Of a stretch of DNA of 64,000 bases, positions 26,885 to 35,772 are shown piece after piece. A program made the position numbers and the translations under genes. The notes under the pieces were generated by a model. It made no database searches, was not told the DNA's origin, and saw only the letters and a list, made by a program, of their open reading frames with translations. The stretch spans positions 124,001-188,000 of the forward strand of contig JACKCG010000005.1 in the NCBI GenBank assembly GCA_020634135.1, in the 5' to 3' direction. Position 1 is the stretch's first letter. Every line of letters begins with the position of its first letter. This DNA is from Anaerolineaceae bacterium. GTDB taxonomy: Bacteria > Chloroflexota > Anaerolineae > Aggregatilineales > Phototrophicaceae.

Positions 26885-28795
26885 TCACTTGATTTCCAGC
26901 AGCACCGCCTCTGCCGGCACTGAGTCGCCAACGGCATAGTGAATTGCCGCGACTTCCCCGGCATACGGGGCTTTGATGCGGTGTTCCATCTTCATTGCTT
27001 CCAGAATGAGCAGCACATCCCCCTCTGCGACCTGCTGCCCGGCAGTCACCAGTACCGCCCGCACCTGCCCCGGCATGGGCGCATGGAGAGAGCCTGCCGC
27101 CTCACGGGAACTACCCGCTTCCGGCAGCGGATTCACCCACCTGTACATCGCGCTCCCGCTGCGAGTATGCACCCACCAGGACTCGTCCGGGCCGGGCAAG
27201 GCGGTAACGGTCTGGCGGTGGCCGTCCAGCGACAGCGTAATATCGCCATCATGCACGCTCCACAATTGCACGGTGTACGCCTGATCGCCAACCTGAGCGG
27301 CATAAATGTCTTTACCCGCTGCGGTGAGTGCAACCACGTATTCTGTGCCGCTTGCTGCGAATGTGTGCCGAACCGGGCTGTTCATGTTATTGCGCCACTG
27401 TGTTTTACCCTCGATCTTGCTCAACGCCGCCGCGATCAGACCAAACGGGTCGGGCGTCGTGTCTTCCTGGAGCAATTCAGGATGCTGGGCGATAAACGTC
27501 GTGCTGATGTCCCCCGCCAGGTGGTCGGGATGCAGCAGCACACGGCGCAGAAAAGCGATGTTATTCCGCATACCGAGCAGTTGTAGTTGGCTTAAAGCAT
27601 AGTCCAGACGGCGAATCGCGCCTTCACGATGTTCACCGTAGGCGATGATCTTCGCCAGCATCGGGTCATAGTACACGCTGAGGTTATCCCCGGAACGCAC
27701 GCCGGAATCCACCCGCACATCGTCCGGTTCGCGCCAGCGGAGTATCGTCCCGATGACGGGTAGAAATTCATTGGCCGGGTCTTCGGCGTAGATTCGCACT
27801 TCAATGGCGTGCCCTGCCGGGTACACGTCCATTTCCGGTAGGGCGTGGCCTTCCGCCACCATAATCTGCCAGCGCACGAGGTCAACCCCGGTGGCTTCCT
27901 CGGTGATCGGGTGTTCAACCTGCAACCGCGTGTTCATCTCCATGAAGTAGAAGTTGCGGTCTTCATCCACCAGGAATTCCACCGTTCCCGCGTTATAGTA
28001 GTCCAGTTGTTTGCCTATGCTCACCGCCGCCATGCACATCTGGGCACGGAGTTCGGGTGTCAGCGCGGTAGAGGGCGTCTCTTCAATGATTTTCTGGTGG
28101 CGGCGCTGGATGGTGCATTCACGCTCTCCCAGGGAGATAATATTGCCTAACTGGTCGCCAAATATCTGCACTTCAACATGGCGCGGGTTCACCACAACAC
28201 GCTCCAGAATCAGTGTGCCATCGCCAAAGGCTTGCAGCGCCTCACGCCGGGCGGCTTCCAGCGCGGCAGGCATGTCCTCCGGCGTGTCCACCTGGCGCAT
28301 TCCCTTACCGCCACCGCCCGCTGATGCCTTGACCATGATGGGGTAGCCAATACGCTCGGACTCAGCAATCAGTCGCTCGTCGGACTGGTCATCGCCCATA
28401 TAGCCGGGAACCACCGGAATCCCCTTGAGCATCTCCTTCGCCGCCCGTTTTTTGCCCATCGCAGCAATCGCGGAAGGTGACGGCCCGATGAAGATCAATC
28501 CGGCGTCTATCACAGCCTGGGCAAAATCGGCATTCTCCGCAAGAAAGCCGTAGCCGGGATGCACTGCGTCCGCCCCGGTTCGCCGTGCCGCCGCGATGAT
28601 TTTTGCCCTATTGAGATAGCTTTCTCCCGGCACACTGCTCCCAATATGCGCGGCTTCATCGGCCATTTCGACATACAGGGCGTGGGCATCGGCGTCAGCA
28701 TACACGGCCACCGTCGCAATCCCCATTTCCCGGCAGGTGCGGATAATGCGACAGGCGATTTCACCCCGATTAGCGATAAGAATTTTTCGTATCAT
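26885..28795 (-). CDS. Fused biotin carboxylase/biotin carrier (acyl-CoA carboxylase alpha; methylcrotonyl-CoA type likely)
   Basis: A 636-residue alpha subunit with biotin carboxylase (1-450; AGGGGKGMR glycine loop, EMNTRLQVEHPITE signature), a middle BT-like region and a C-terminal biotinyl domain with EAMKMEHR (biotinyl Lys near residue 600). It differs from the split enzyme at 329-3911. The gene upstream on the same strand encodes an enoyl-CoA hydratase of the methylglutaconyl-CoA type, so a role in leucine breakdown (LiuD/MccA) is likely, but the matching carboxyltransferase and isovaleryl-CoA dehydrogenase genes are not in the window. Propionyl- or geranyl-CoA carboxylase alpha remain alternatives. 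Confidence 0.85.
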   Translation of the reverse strand: MIRKILIANRGEIACRIIRTCREMGIATVAVYADADAHALYVEMADEAAHIGSSVPGESYLNRAKIIAAARRTGADAVHPGYGFLAENADFAQAVIDAGLIFIGPSPSAIAAMGKKRAAKEMLKGIPVVPGYMGDDQSDERLIAESERIGYPIMVKASAGGGGKGMRQVDTPEDMPAALEAARREALQAFGDGTLILERVVVNPRHVEVQIFGDQLGNIISLGERECTIQRRHQKIIEETPSTALTPELRAQMCMAAVSIGKQLDYYNAGTVEFLVDEDRNFYFMEMNTRLQVEHPITEEATGVDLVRWQIMVAEGHALPEMDVYPAGHAIEVRIYAEDPANEFLPVIGTILRWREPDDVRVDSGVRSGDNLSVYYDPMLAKIIAYGEHREGAIRRLDYALSQLQLLGMRNNIAFLRRVLLHPDHLAGDISTTFIAQHPELLQEDTTPDPFGLIAAALSKIEGKTQWRNNMNSPVRHTFAASGTEYVVALTAAGKDIYAAQVGDQAYTVQLWSVHDGDITLSLDGHRQTVTALPGPDESWWVHTRSGSAMYRWVNPLPEAGSSREAAGSLHAPMPGQVRAVLVTAGQQVAEGDVLLILEAMKMEHRIKAPYAGEVAAIHYAVGDSVPAEAVLLEIK

Positions 28796-28799
28796 GGCT

Positions 28800-28978
28800 C
28801 ATCTTCAGTCATCAGTATTCTGTTATCAGTTGTCGGTTTTTAGCGGTCAGCTTTCAGCACGCTTTTACCTCAAGGCTCAGGACTACCGTATCCTTTTTGC
28901 TCGGCACTTTCGGGCATGACGTATCATACCCCTACACCGTCTTTCCTCATGACTCAGCACTCAAGACTCAGGACTGTT
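28800..28978. repeat. Word-repeat spacer between hydratase and carboxylase genes
   Basis: A 180-base gap with no gene, made of short iterated words of the CAGTCATCAGT / GGTCAGCTTTCAGC kind (28808-28858) and ACTCAGCACTCAAGACTCAGG (28952-28972, CTCAGGACT also at 28874). This is typical non-coding spacer DNA of the group. I see no terminator, so the two genes may still be one transcript. Confidence 0.5.
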
Positions 28979-28979
28979 T

Positions 28980-29759
28980 TTATGCCCATTTCGGCGGGCG
29001 CTTCTGGACAAATGCCATCATGCCTTCCTGTCCGTCCTCGCTGCGCCGCAGTTCATTTAGCAGCCCCGCCCGGTAGGCCACCGACTCATCCAGCGATTGA
29101 TCCAGCACCGTGAAAATCAGCTGCTTGCAGGCTGCCAGCGCGTTCGGGCTGCACTGGCGCAGGTCGTCTAAAATACGTTTGAGGCTGACATCCAGCACTT
29201 CTTCCGGGCAGACATCGTGCAGGATGCCGTACTCATGGGCGCTCACCCCGTCAAAGCGCCGCCCGCTGAGCATCAGTTCCCGCGCCCGCGTCAAGCCAAC
29301 CCGCTGGATAACAAAGGGCGAAATCAGCGCCGGGACGAGTCCCAACCGCACTTCCGGCATTCCAAAAACGGCAGTCGCGGAGGCCGTCGCAATATCGGAG
29401 ACGCACACCAGCCCGAAACCGCCGCCCATTGCCGCACCCTCCACCTTAGCAACCACCACCTGGGGCGCGGTGGCAACCGTCCGCAGCATGGTATCCAGCG
29501 CGGTGGTATGGGTGTTCAGTTCGCCGCCCTGGAACGCTGCCGCCAATTCCTTTATATCACCACCCGCGCAGAATGTGCCACCCGCCCCGGCCAGGACAAT
29601 CGCCCGTACCTCCCGGTTATCCCGCAGCGCCTCGAAGGCCGCCGTGATGTCCAGCACCATCTGGCTGTTCATGGCGTTCTTCACTTCAGGCCGGTTGAGC
29701 GTGACGTAAGCAAACGGCTTTTCAATCCGCACATCAAGCGTTTCAAAATCAGGATTCAT
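28980..29759 (-). CDS. liuC: Enoyl-CoA hydratase/isomerase family, methylglutaconyl-CoA hydratase-like
   Basis: A 259-residue crotonase-fold enzyme. NRPEVKNAMNSQM (19-31), the oxyanion loop AGGTFCAGGDIKELA (about 59-73) and GAAMGGGFGLV (about 107-117) are visible. Its EVRLGLVPALISPFVIQRVG-type segment (about 144-163) is characteristic of the LiuC-like hydratases of leucine degradation; it keeps the second catalytic Glu (PEVR) and has Gly at the first Glu site, as LiuC-like enzymes do. It starts within the end of the upstream hypothetical gene (11-base overlap). Other crotonases remain possible. Confidence 0.8.
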   Translation of the reverse strand: MNPDFETLDVRIEKPFAYVTLNRPEVKNAMNSQMVLDITAAFEALRDNREVRAIVLAGAGGTFCAGGDIKELAAAFQGGELNTHTTALDTMLRTVATAPQVVVAKVEGAAMGGGFGLVCVSDIATASATAVFGMPEVRLGLVPALISPFVIQRVGLTRARELMLSGRRFDGVSAHEYGILHDVCPEEVLDVSLKRILDDLRQCSPNALAACKQLIFTVLDQSLDESVAYRAGLLNELRRSEDGQEGMMAFVQKRPPKWA

Positions 29760-30183
29760 AGCAGTAAATATTCCCTTCTAATGCTGTATAACGATAAATC
29801 CCATCGGTTTCCGGTAAGCCGTTGGGGGCATACTGGTAGCCCTTTGTCCCTCTGAGTAGTGCCGTATCTTTTTCCACAACCACAAAGAACCCAGCCGTCC
29901 CTGGATAATACACGGTATGCTGCTCGCCGTCCGCCGTTGTGAAATCCAACGAATCCACGTCCTGCCTGGCGTACTGGTCAATCCAGGCCTGTTGGTTAGC
30001 GCGGATCGCCTGGAACACAACATCATCAGGCGTGCAGAACGTACCCGCCGCCCGCCGCGCTGAGAGCGGCATCAGGATGAGCGCGACCACGAACACAAAA
30101 CCGAGCGTCACAACCAGGGCTACTCCCAGGACAGACGGGACTAAGGAAAAGACTCCCTCACGGAAGCTGCAGGGCAATCGCAT
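29749..30183 (-). CDS. Single-helix membrane-anchored protein, unknown function
   Basis: A 144-residue protein with one N-terminal membrane helix (about 17-40) and a small, probably external C-terminal domain that holds one Cys near the helix and one near the end. I do not recognise it. The ATG at 30183 avoids a long upstream in-frame extension that is encoded by a repeat element. Its stop overlaps the hydratase start by 11 bases, so the two are co-translated, though they need not share a function. Confidence 0.55.
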   Translation of the reverse strand: MRLPCSFREGVFSLVPSVLGVALVVTLGFVFVVALILMPLSARRAAGTFCTPDDVVFQAIRANQQAWIDQYARQDVDSLDFTTADGEQHTVYYPGTAGFFVVVEKDTALLRGTKGYQYAPNGLPETDGIYRYTALEGNIYCYES

Positions 30184-30214
30184 CAAATTTATTCGACGTA
30201 AAATAGTCTTTTCT

Positions 30215-30307
30215 GACCCCTCCCCAACCATCCCCGTAAACGAGGAGGGGGTTGGCCTGCGGCGGCGAACAAGTCTCCCCTGCTGGCGGGGGAGATTTAG
30301 AGGGGGT
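30215..30307. repeat. Two-hairpin element with terminal inverted repeats
   Basis: About 93 bases, bounded by ACCCCTC and GAGGGGGT. Inside are a first hairpin between CCCCAACCATCCCC and GGAGGGGGTTGG and a second between TCTCCCC (30274) and GGGGGAGA. It lies upstream of the membrane-anchored protein and looks like a small mobile or REP-like element. No second copy is in the window. Confidence 0.45.
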
Positions 30308-30439
30308 AAAAAGGCCAGAAACATATATCAATACGAAATTTCCATTTTGATGCAATCGCCCTCGCGGAAACCGGTAAAACGCGGGCTGTGCATGGCTGGT
30401 CACTTGAATCACAGAAGTGCGCTACAATAAGGCACAATT

Positions 30440-30456
30440 CGATCATAGCATGATCG
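30440..30456. promoter_or_regulatory. Palindrome before the glycan operon
   Basis: CGATCAT, three bases, ATGATCG: a perfect inverted repeat 45 bases before the radical SAM gene and 12 bases after a TACAAT sequence that could be a -10 box. A candidate operator for the operon at 30502-36881; no good -35 box is seen. Confidence 0.35.
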
Positions 30457-30501
30457 GGAATCCCACGCCAAAACAGGTTTACTGGTATCGAGAGCCGTCA
30501 C

Positions 30502-31932
30502 ATGGATATATTGTTAGCGCACGCTTATTTCCTCTACGAAGACCCGCATGAACTAAAAATCATGAAACCGTATCCGCCGCTGGGGATACTGTATGTCGCG
30601 TCATACCTCAAACAGCAGGGGTTCGCGGTGGAGGTGTTCGACAGCACCTTCAGTTCGCTGGATGCCTTCACTACGAAACTCGCGGCGGAACGCCCGTCCG
30701 TCGTCGGCATCTACACCAACATGATGACCAAACAGAATGTGCTGGCGATGGTCACGCTCTGCAAGCAGCACGGCGCCACCGTCATCCTGGGCGGGCCGGA
30801 GCCGCCCTACTACGCTGCCGACTACCTGGCACATGGCGCGGACATCATCGTGAAGGGCGAAGGCGAACTCACGCTGGCCGAACTGCTGCCCCACCTGGCA
30901 CAGCATGGACTGCGTCACCTGGAACACATCGCCGGAATCGCCTTCCGAAATAGTGACGGGGCGGTCATTGAAACCCTGCCGCGCCCCTTCATCCCCGACC
31001 TGAGCGCCCACCCCTGGCCGGATCGAGAAGCGATAGACATCCCGGCCTACATGAAAGTATGGAAAGACCATCACGGGCAGAGTTCGGTGTCGGTTATTCA
31101 GGCGCGGGGCTGCCCGTATACCTGTACCTGGTGCAGCCATTCGGTTTTTGGTAACACCCACCGCCGCCGCACGCCGGAGGATGCCGCCGATGAACTGCTG
31201 TGGATCAAAGAGCGTTATAACCCTGATCTCATCTGGTACGCCGATGATGTATTCACCATCAATTCCCGCTGGTTTTTCCAGTACGCCGAGGAACTCAAAA
31301 AGCGCGGCGTGCGGATTCCCTTCGAGTGCATCTCCCGCGCGGATCGCCTGAACGAAGAGGTCGTCAAAACGCTGGCGGAGATGGGCGCGTTCCGTGTGTG
31401 GAACGGCTCGGAAAGTGGCTCGCAGCGCGTGCTGGACGCCATGAAACGCAAAGTGGAGGTGAAAGACGTGCAGGAAAAGACTCATCTGTTGCAGCGGCAC
31501 GGTATCGAAACCGGGATGTTCATCATGCTTGGCTATGACGGCGAAACCATCCAGGACTTAGAGGACACCGTCGCACACCTTAAAATCGCCAACCCGGATA
31601 TTTTCCTGACCACCGTCGCCTACCCCATCAAAGGAACACACTACTACGCCGAGGTTGAAAGTCGCATCCTGACCGGTAAAGCCTGGGAATCGCGCAGTGA
31701 CCGCGATCTGACGGTTGCCGGGCGCTACTCACGGCAGTTTTACAGCTTCGCCACCCGCTGGATGGTGAATGAAGTGGCGCTCAACCGGGCACAATTAAGC
31801 GGTGCAGTCCCCCTCAGGCGGCGGCTCAAACTGCTGGCAAACGCCAGGCTAGGCCGCCTGGGGATGGCGCTTACACAGAACCAGCGTGAAAATCAGGGGA
31901 CGCGGATAAATGAACAGCCCGCAAGCCTTTGA
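30502..31932 (+). CDS. B12-binding radical SAM protein (BchE-like)
   Basis: A 476-residue class B radical SAM enzyme. The first 140 residues form a cobalamin-binding domain (PPLGILYVASYLKQQGF, about 22-38; ILGGPEPPYYA). The radical SAM core starts at CPYTCTWC (Cys about 204, 208, 211), the cluster-binding CxxxCxxC, followed by GSESGSQRVLDAM. The family performs methyl transfer or cyclisation on unactivated carbons. It is the first gene of an operon with a methyltransferase, flippase and glycosyltransferases, so its target is probably a lipid or sugar part of a surface glycan. The last 23 bases overlap the methyltransferase gene. Confidence 0.88.
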   Translation: MDILLAHAYFLYEDPHELKIMKPYPPLGILYVASYLKQQGFAVEVFDSTFSSLDAFTTKLAAERPSVVGIYTNMMTKQNVLAMVTLCKQHGATVILGGPEPPYYAADYLAHGADIIVKGEGELTLAELLPHLAQHGLRHLEHIAGIAFRNSDGAVIETLPRPFIPDLSAHPWPDREAIDIPAYMKVWKDHHGQSSVSVIQARGCPYTCTWCSHSVFGNTHRRRTPEDAADELLWIKERYNPDLIWYADDVFTINSRWFFQYAEELKKRGVRIPFECISRADRLNEEVVKTLAEMGAFRVWNGSESGSQRVLDAMKRKVEVKDVQEKTHLLQRHGIETGMFIMLGYDGETIQDLEDTVAHLKIANPDIFLTTVAYPIKGTHYYAEVESRILTGKAWESRSDRDLTVAGRYSRQFYSFATRWMVNEVALNRAQLSGAVPLRRRLKLLANARLGRLGMALTQNQRENQGTRINEQPASL

Positions 31933-32737
31933 CCCCCTCGCACCGACCTATGACACGGCTTTCACCGATACCATCATCGGGCGCTACCTGCGCGAACAGG
32001 TACATGCCCGATTAGCGCGGCACTTCCAGGCCGGGAGTCATATCCTGGAACTCGGTTGCGGCACAGGCGAGGACGCCCTGTGGCTGGCAGAGCGCGGCGT
32101 GCGTGTGCTGGCGACGGATGTCAGCGCGGGGATGCTGGCGGCGGCGCGAGCCAAAACCGCCGGAAATCCATTGATAGAGGTCGAACGATTGGATTTAAAC
32201 GCCCTGCCGATCTCACTTGTACAAGAGGGTCTGAGACCCTCCCCTACGGATAATCCAATTTTCGATGGCGCGTTCTCCAATTTCGGGCCGCTCAACTGCC
32301 TGGGCGAATGGCGCACGCTGGCGGCGTGGCTGGCGGAGCGCATCCAACCGGGCGGTGTGGTCGGTATGGGTGTGATGAGTCCCTTGTGCCTGTGGGAAAC
32401 GCTCTGGCACGGCCTGCATGGAGATTTCAAAACAGCGACTCGCCGCTGGCGGCAGACGACTTTTCAACCCCACACCGAGGCAGCGGGTTTCAACCCGGTG
32501 CCCATTCCCATCCACTACCCGACCATCCGGCGGCTGACACACGATTTCGGGCCTCATTTCCGGCGCATCTACGTGCAACCACTGGGGTTGTTCCTGCCAC
32601 CGAGCGACGTGTTCCCTGTCATCGAAAGCCGCCCTCGCCTGCTCAACCGGCTGTTGGGACTGGAAGCACGACTGGGAAAATATAGTAAACTGGCGTTATT
32701 CGCAGATCATTACTGGATTGAACTGAAGAAACGATAA
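31910..32737 (+). CDS. Class I SAM-dependent methyltransferase in glycan operon
   Basis: 275 residues. Motif I is ILELGCGTGEDALWLAERG (about 45-63), with the acidic VLATDVS strand after it. The start overlaps the radical SAM gene by 23 bases. Residues 104-114 (VQEGLRPSPTD) are encoded by a palindromic repeat element (32225-32241 and flanks) that fits in frame, in the loop before the fourth strand. Substrate unknown; likely a lipid or sugar intermediate given its neighbours. Confidence 0.8.
   Translation: MNSPQAFDPLAPTYDTAFTDTIIGRYLREQVHARLARHFQAGSHILELGCGTGEDALWLAERGVRVLATDVSAGMLAAARAKTAGNPLIEVERLDLNALPISLVQEGLRPSPTDNPIFDGAFSNFGPLNCLGEWRTLAAWLAERIQPGGVVGMGVMSPLCLWETLWHGLHGDFKTATRRWRQTTFQPHTEAAGFNPVPIPIHYPTIRRLTHDFGPHFRRIYVQPLGLFLPPSDVFPVIESRPRLLNRLLGLEARLGKYSKLALFADHYWIELKKR
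32225..32241. repeat. In-frame palindromic repeat inside a methyltransferase gene
   Basis: GAGGGTCT-G-AGACCCTC, followed by CCCTACGG. Its core matches the element at 33608-33638 and it is read in the same phase (EGLRPSPT). The outer left arm is diverged (TTGTACAA instead of CGTAGAGG). Confidence 0.65.
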
Positions 32738-32742
32738 GCACG

Positions 32743-32967
32743 ATGCCCCCTAATCCACCCACCGGGAAATATGCACGTGTGCAGTTCGTGTTCACCTGCA
32801 AAACCTGTGATGTCACCATCACTTTGAGTATCTACTATGGGGAAAACGCCATCTGGAATAACAAAGACGCCAGGAAACTCCACGCCTGGACAGAACACGA
32901 AGGCCACGACACCGAACTCAGCTACACATTCTTCGCTGGCCGACCACACTACCGTCATGATTGGTAA
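32743..32967 (+). CDS. Small CxxC protein, unknown function
   Basis: A 74-residue hypothetical protein starting five bases after the methyltransferase stop, in an otherwise tightly packed operon. It has one CKTC pair (19-22) and His residues in HAWTEHEGH (about 47-55), which together could bind one metal ion. I do not recognise it. A minus-strand frame overlaps it, but the spacing and strand favour this reading. Confidence 0.5.
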   Translation: MPPNPPTGKYARVQFVFTCKTCDVTITLSIYYGENAIWNNKDARKLHAWTEHEGHDTELSYTFFAGRPHYRHDW

Positions 32968-32993
32968 TAAGGGCTGTTTCTAACAGTGTGGCA

Positions 32994-34304
32994 ATGACAT
33001 CCCGCCTCTCACGTAACACCCTGACGCTGCTCGTCAGCAACGGCGGGAGCGCTCTGCTGTCGTTCGTCCTTTCGGCACTCATCGGGCGGGCGCTGGGCGG
33101 GGACGGCCTGGGCGTATATGGCACAGCCCTGGCCTGGGTGTTCCCCCTCGCGCTGGTCGCGGAATTTGGGATGGGAACACTCATCACCCGTGATGTCGCG
33201 CAGGCTATTCACAGCGGAGGCGCGTACTTACAAGCGACCACTCCCATCCGGCTGCTGTTTGGTGGTGGCCTGATGGTACTGCTCATCATAACCGCCCCGC
33301 TCATTAGTGCCGACCCGGCGGTTGTTCGCGGCCTCGTCATCGCCGCGCCGATAATCCTCATCCTGCCGTTTTTCGGCGCATTCACCGCCATATTCCGGGC
33401 GCACCAGGTCATGTGGCCGATTCCGCCATTGAATATCGGGATGCTGGTCATCCAGGTGGGGTTAACAATCTGGGTATTCAGCAGCGGCGGCGGGGTGCTG
33501 GCGGCGCTGGCAGTCAATACGCTCACTTCTGCCGGGCAGTTAGCTGCCGCATGGGGGATTTACCGCTGGAAATTCTCCCCGGATTCCATCGGCTCGTTTC
33601 CACAATCCGTAGAGGAGGGTCTAAGACCCTCCTCTACGCCAAACCAACCGCGTTTATTCAACACCCCCGGCATCACCCCCCTGCTCCGCCGGGCATTCCC
33701 TTTCGCGCTGGCCGGGTTGATTGTCGCGCTGCAAGCCCGTCTGGGGACAATTCTGCTGGAGCAGCTAGCCGACTCCACCAGCGTGGGCTACTACACGGCG
33801 GCGACCCGCTTTGTCGAAGCCGGGCGCATGATCCCCAATGCCCTGTTCGGGGCATTATTCCCGGCGCTGGCGGCGCTGGCGCTCCATCCCGCGCATTTGC
33901 GACACACCTTCCGCCGGGCGATGACCGGGCTGGGAGCATTCGGAGTCGGGTTGGGGATTCTTTTCACGCTGTTCCCGGCGGCTATTCTTGCCCTGACATT
34001 TGGCGATGATTTTCTGCCCGCCGTCCCTGCCCTGCAAATCGCAATGTGGGGGCTGCTCCCCGCTTTGCTGCGTGCCGGGCAAACGCTATACTGGTATGCA
34101 CTCGGACGCGAGCAGTTCGTCAATCGTGTAAACGGGTTTATCCTGCTGGTTCATGTGGGGTTCAATCTATGGCTTATCCCAGTTTATGGCGCGGTGGGAG
34201 CTGCCCTGGCAGGGCTGATGGCCGAGACAGCCGCGCTGCTCCTGCTCGCACAGCCTTTACACTTTCTGGCACGCCAGCGGCATGATCCACCAGCGCCGCA
34301 TTGA
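32994..34304 (+). CDS. Polysaccharide flippase (MOP superfamily, Wzx-like)
   Basis: About 436 residues with 12-14 membrane helices. The N-terminal pattern (RNTLTLLVSNGGSALLSFVL, then IGRALGGDGLGVYGTALAW) is that of oligosaccharide flippases, which move lipid-linked sugars to the outer face. Start taken at ATG 32994; GTG 32988 and an upstream TTG are possible, and no clear ribosome-binding site decides. Residues 206-216 (VEEGLRPSSTP) are encoded by a palindromic repeat that lies in the central cytoplasmic-type loop. The gene end overlaps the next gene by 23 bases. Confidence 0.85.
   Translation: MTSRLSRNTLTLLVSNGGSALLSFVLSALIGRALGGDGLGVYGTALAWVFPLALVAEFGMGTLITRDVAQAIHSGGAYLQATTPIRLLFGGGLMVLLIITAPLISADPAVVRGLVIAAPIILILPFFGAFTAIFRAHQVMWPIPPLNIGMLVIQVGLTIWVFSSGGGVLAALAVNTLTSAGQLAAAWGIYRWKFSPDSIGSFPQSVEEGLRPSSTPNQPRLFNTPGITPLLRRAFPFALAGLIVALQARLGTILLEQLADSTSVGYYTAATRFVEAGRMIPNALFGALFPALAALALHPAHLRHTFRRAMTGLGAFGVGLGILFTLFPAAILALTFGDDFLPAVPALQIAMWGLLPALLRAGQTLYWYALGREQFVNRVNGFILLVHVGFNLWLIPVYGAVGAALAGLMAETAALLLLAQPLHFLARQRHDPPAPH
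33608..33638. repeat. In-frame palindromic repeat inside the flippase gene
   Basis: A 31-base perfect palindrome with arms CGTAGAGGAGGGTCT around a central A. Read in frame it gives EEGLRPSST, in the same phase as the elements at 5674 and 32225. It is the most complete copy of the three coding elements. Confidence 0.75.
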
Positions 34305-35772
34305 CCTGCGTCTCGTGAGTTTGTTGTTCCTGGCAGGGCTTCTGCTCCGATTGAATTATCTCATTTCCAGCGGCTTTGATGGACTGTATGGGCAGGACGC
34401 CTACGCCTATTACAACTTCGCTGGAAACATCCAGACGTTCATACAGACCGGGCAATCGCTGCCCCCGTTTTTCTGGCCGCTGGGCTACCCGGCGCTGCTG
34501 GCACTGAGCTTCACCCTGCTCGGCCCATCGGCAGCGGTGGGTCAGACTGTCACGCTGCTGATGGGCGCGACACTGGCCCCGCTGGTTTATATCCTGGCGC
34601 GGCAGATGCGATCCGGCGTAGGGAGTGGGTTCACCGCCGGGCTGCTGATGGCCGTCTGCGGGCAGTCTGTACAATCCAGCCTGGTGCTGATGGCCGATAT
34701 TCCTGCATTGTTCTGGCTGCTGGCGAGCGGAATCACGCTGATGGCGTATTTCTCCTCCCACCCTGAACACAAGAGCCGACCTATGCAACTTGCTGCGGCG
34801 GTGCTATTCCTCTCAATGGCTTGCCTCACCCGTTGGCTGTACCTGGCATTAGTCCCGGTATGGGGCGCGGCGCTGCTGCTTTATCAGGAAACCCGTTGGC
34901 GGGATGTCGGCATCGCTGGAATTGTCGGGGTGCTGGTGCTGCTGCCGCAACTGACCTACAGCCTCACGAACCCGTACCCGGTACTCAACCATGCCTGGGT
35001 ACAGGGCTGGTCGCCATTCAACGCCTTCCAGCATGAATTCGCCAACATAGACGGTTACTTCCTTTACGAGCAGCCCAACGCGCTGTTCTATGCACAGCCC
35101 TGCTATGCTGCTTACTATCTCGCGCCGCTGTTCACGCCGTTCATCCTGGTTGGTCTTCTTATCCTGGCACGCCGGAAGCCGTGTTCACGCTCGATTATGC
35201 TGGCCGGATGGCTGCTGCTGCCGTACCTGTTCCTGATCGGGATTCCCTACCAGAACATCCGCTTTCCATTGATTATGTTCCCGGCAGTGGCACTGCTGGC
35301 AGGAATCGGGCTGGAATACAGTGTTCAATGGCTGGCAGGGCGAATCCCGTATCGCGCCCTGGTGTACAGCGGCGCGACGCTGCTGGTCGCCGTCGGAGCC
35401 GGACTAACGGCATTTACATCCATCCCAATCGTCACCACCTTTATTGCCAGCCAGCAGGATGATAAAGCCGTCATCCGGCAGATAGCGGAACGTCTTCCGC
35501 CAGACACCACTGTCTACACCTTCGGCCTGACTCTGGCGCTCAGGCATTACACGGATTTTGAAGTATATGAGCTTTACCACGAAACGCCCGAAACGCTAAA
35601 GGAGAAGTGGCAGCACGGGCGTATTGATTACCTGCTGGTTGATCCCTGGAATATCAACAGTCAGTGGAAGGGACGCGAACCGCAAATTGCTATGCAATGG
35701 TTTGAGGATCAGCGTGTTCTGACGCGAATCGGGAATTATAGCCATTATGTTTTGTACAGGATTGGCGCATGA
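34282..35772 (+). CDS. GT39-like membrane glycosyltransferase
   Basis: A 496-residue membrane protein with about ten helices. After helix one comes GFDGLYGQDAYAYYNF (about 31-46), where the Asp is at the usual GT39/PMT acidic position. The C-terminal 90 residues are soluble (ERLPPDTTVYTFG and on). It overlaps the flippase gene by 23 bases and the GT4 gene by four, so it belongs to the same coupled operon and probably adds a sugar outside the membrane. Confidence 0.75.
   Translation: MIHQRRIDLRLVSLLFLAGLLLRLNYLISSGFDGLYGQDAYAYYNFAGNIQTFIQTGQSLPPFFWPLGYPALLALSFTLLGPSAAVGQTVTLLMGATLAPLVYILARQMRSGVGSGFTAGLLMAVCGQSVQSSLVLMADIPALFWLLASGITLMAYFSSHPEHKSRPMQLAAAVLFLSMACLTRWLYLALVPVWGAALLLYQETRWRDVGIAGIVGVLVLLPQLTYSLTNPYPVLNHAWVQGWSPFNAFQHEFANIDGYFLYEQPNALFYAQPCYAAYYLAPLFTPFILVGLLILARRKPCSRSIMLAGWLLLPYLFLIGIPYQNIRFPLIMFPAVALLAGIGLEYSVQWLAGRIPYRALVYSGATLLVAVGAGLTAFTSIPIVTTFIASQQDDKAVIRQIAERLPPDTTVYTFGLTLALRHYTDFEVYELYHETPETLKEKWQHGRIDYLLVDPWNINSQWKGREPQIAMQWFEDQRVLTRIGNYSHYVLYRIGA

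Noticed and set aside
32710..32958. 82-codon minus-strand frame
   Set aside because: It overlaps the small plus-strand gene in a packed plus-strand operon and has no ribosome-binding site or motif.
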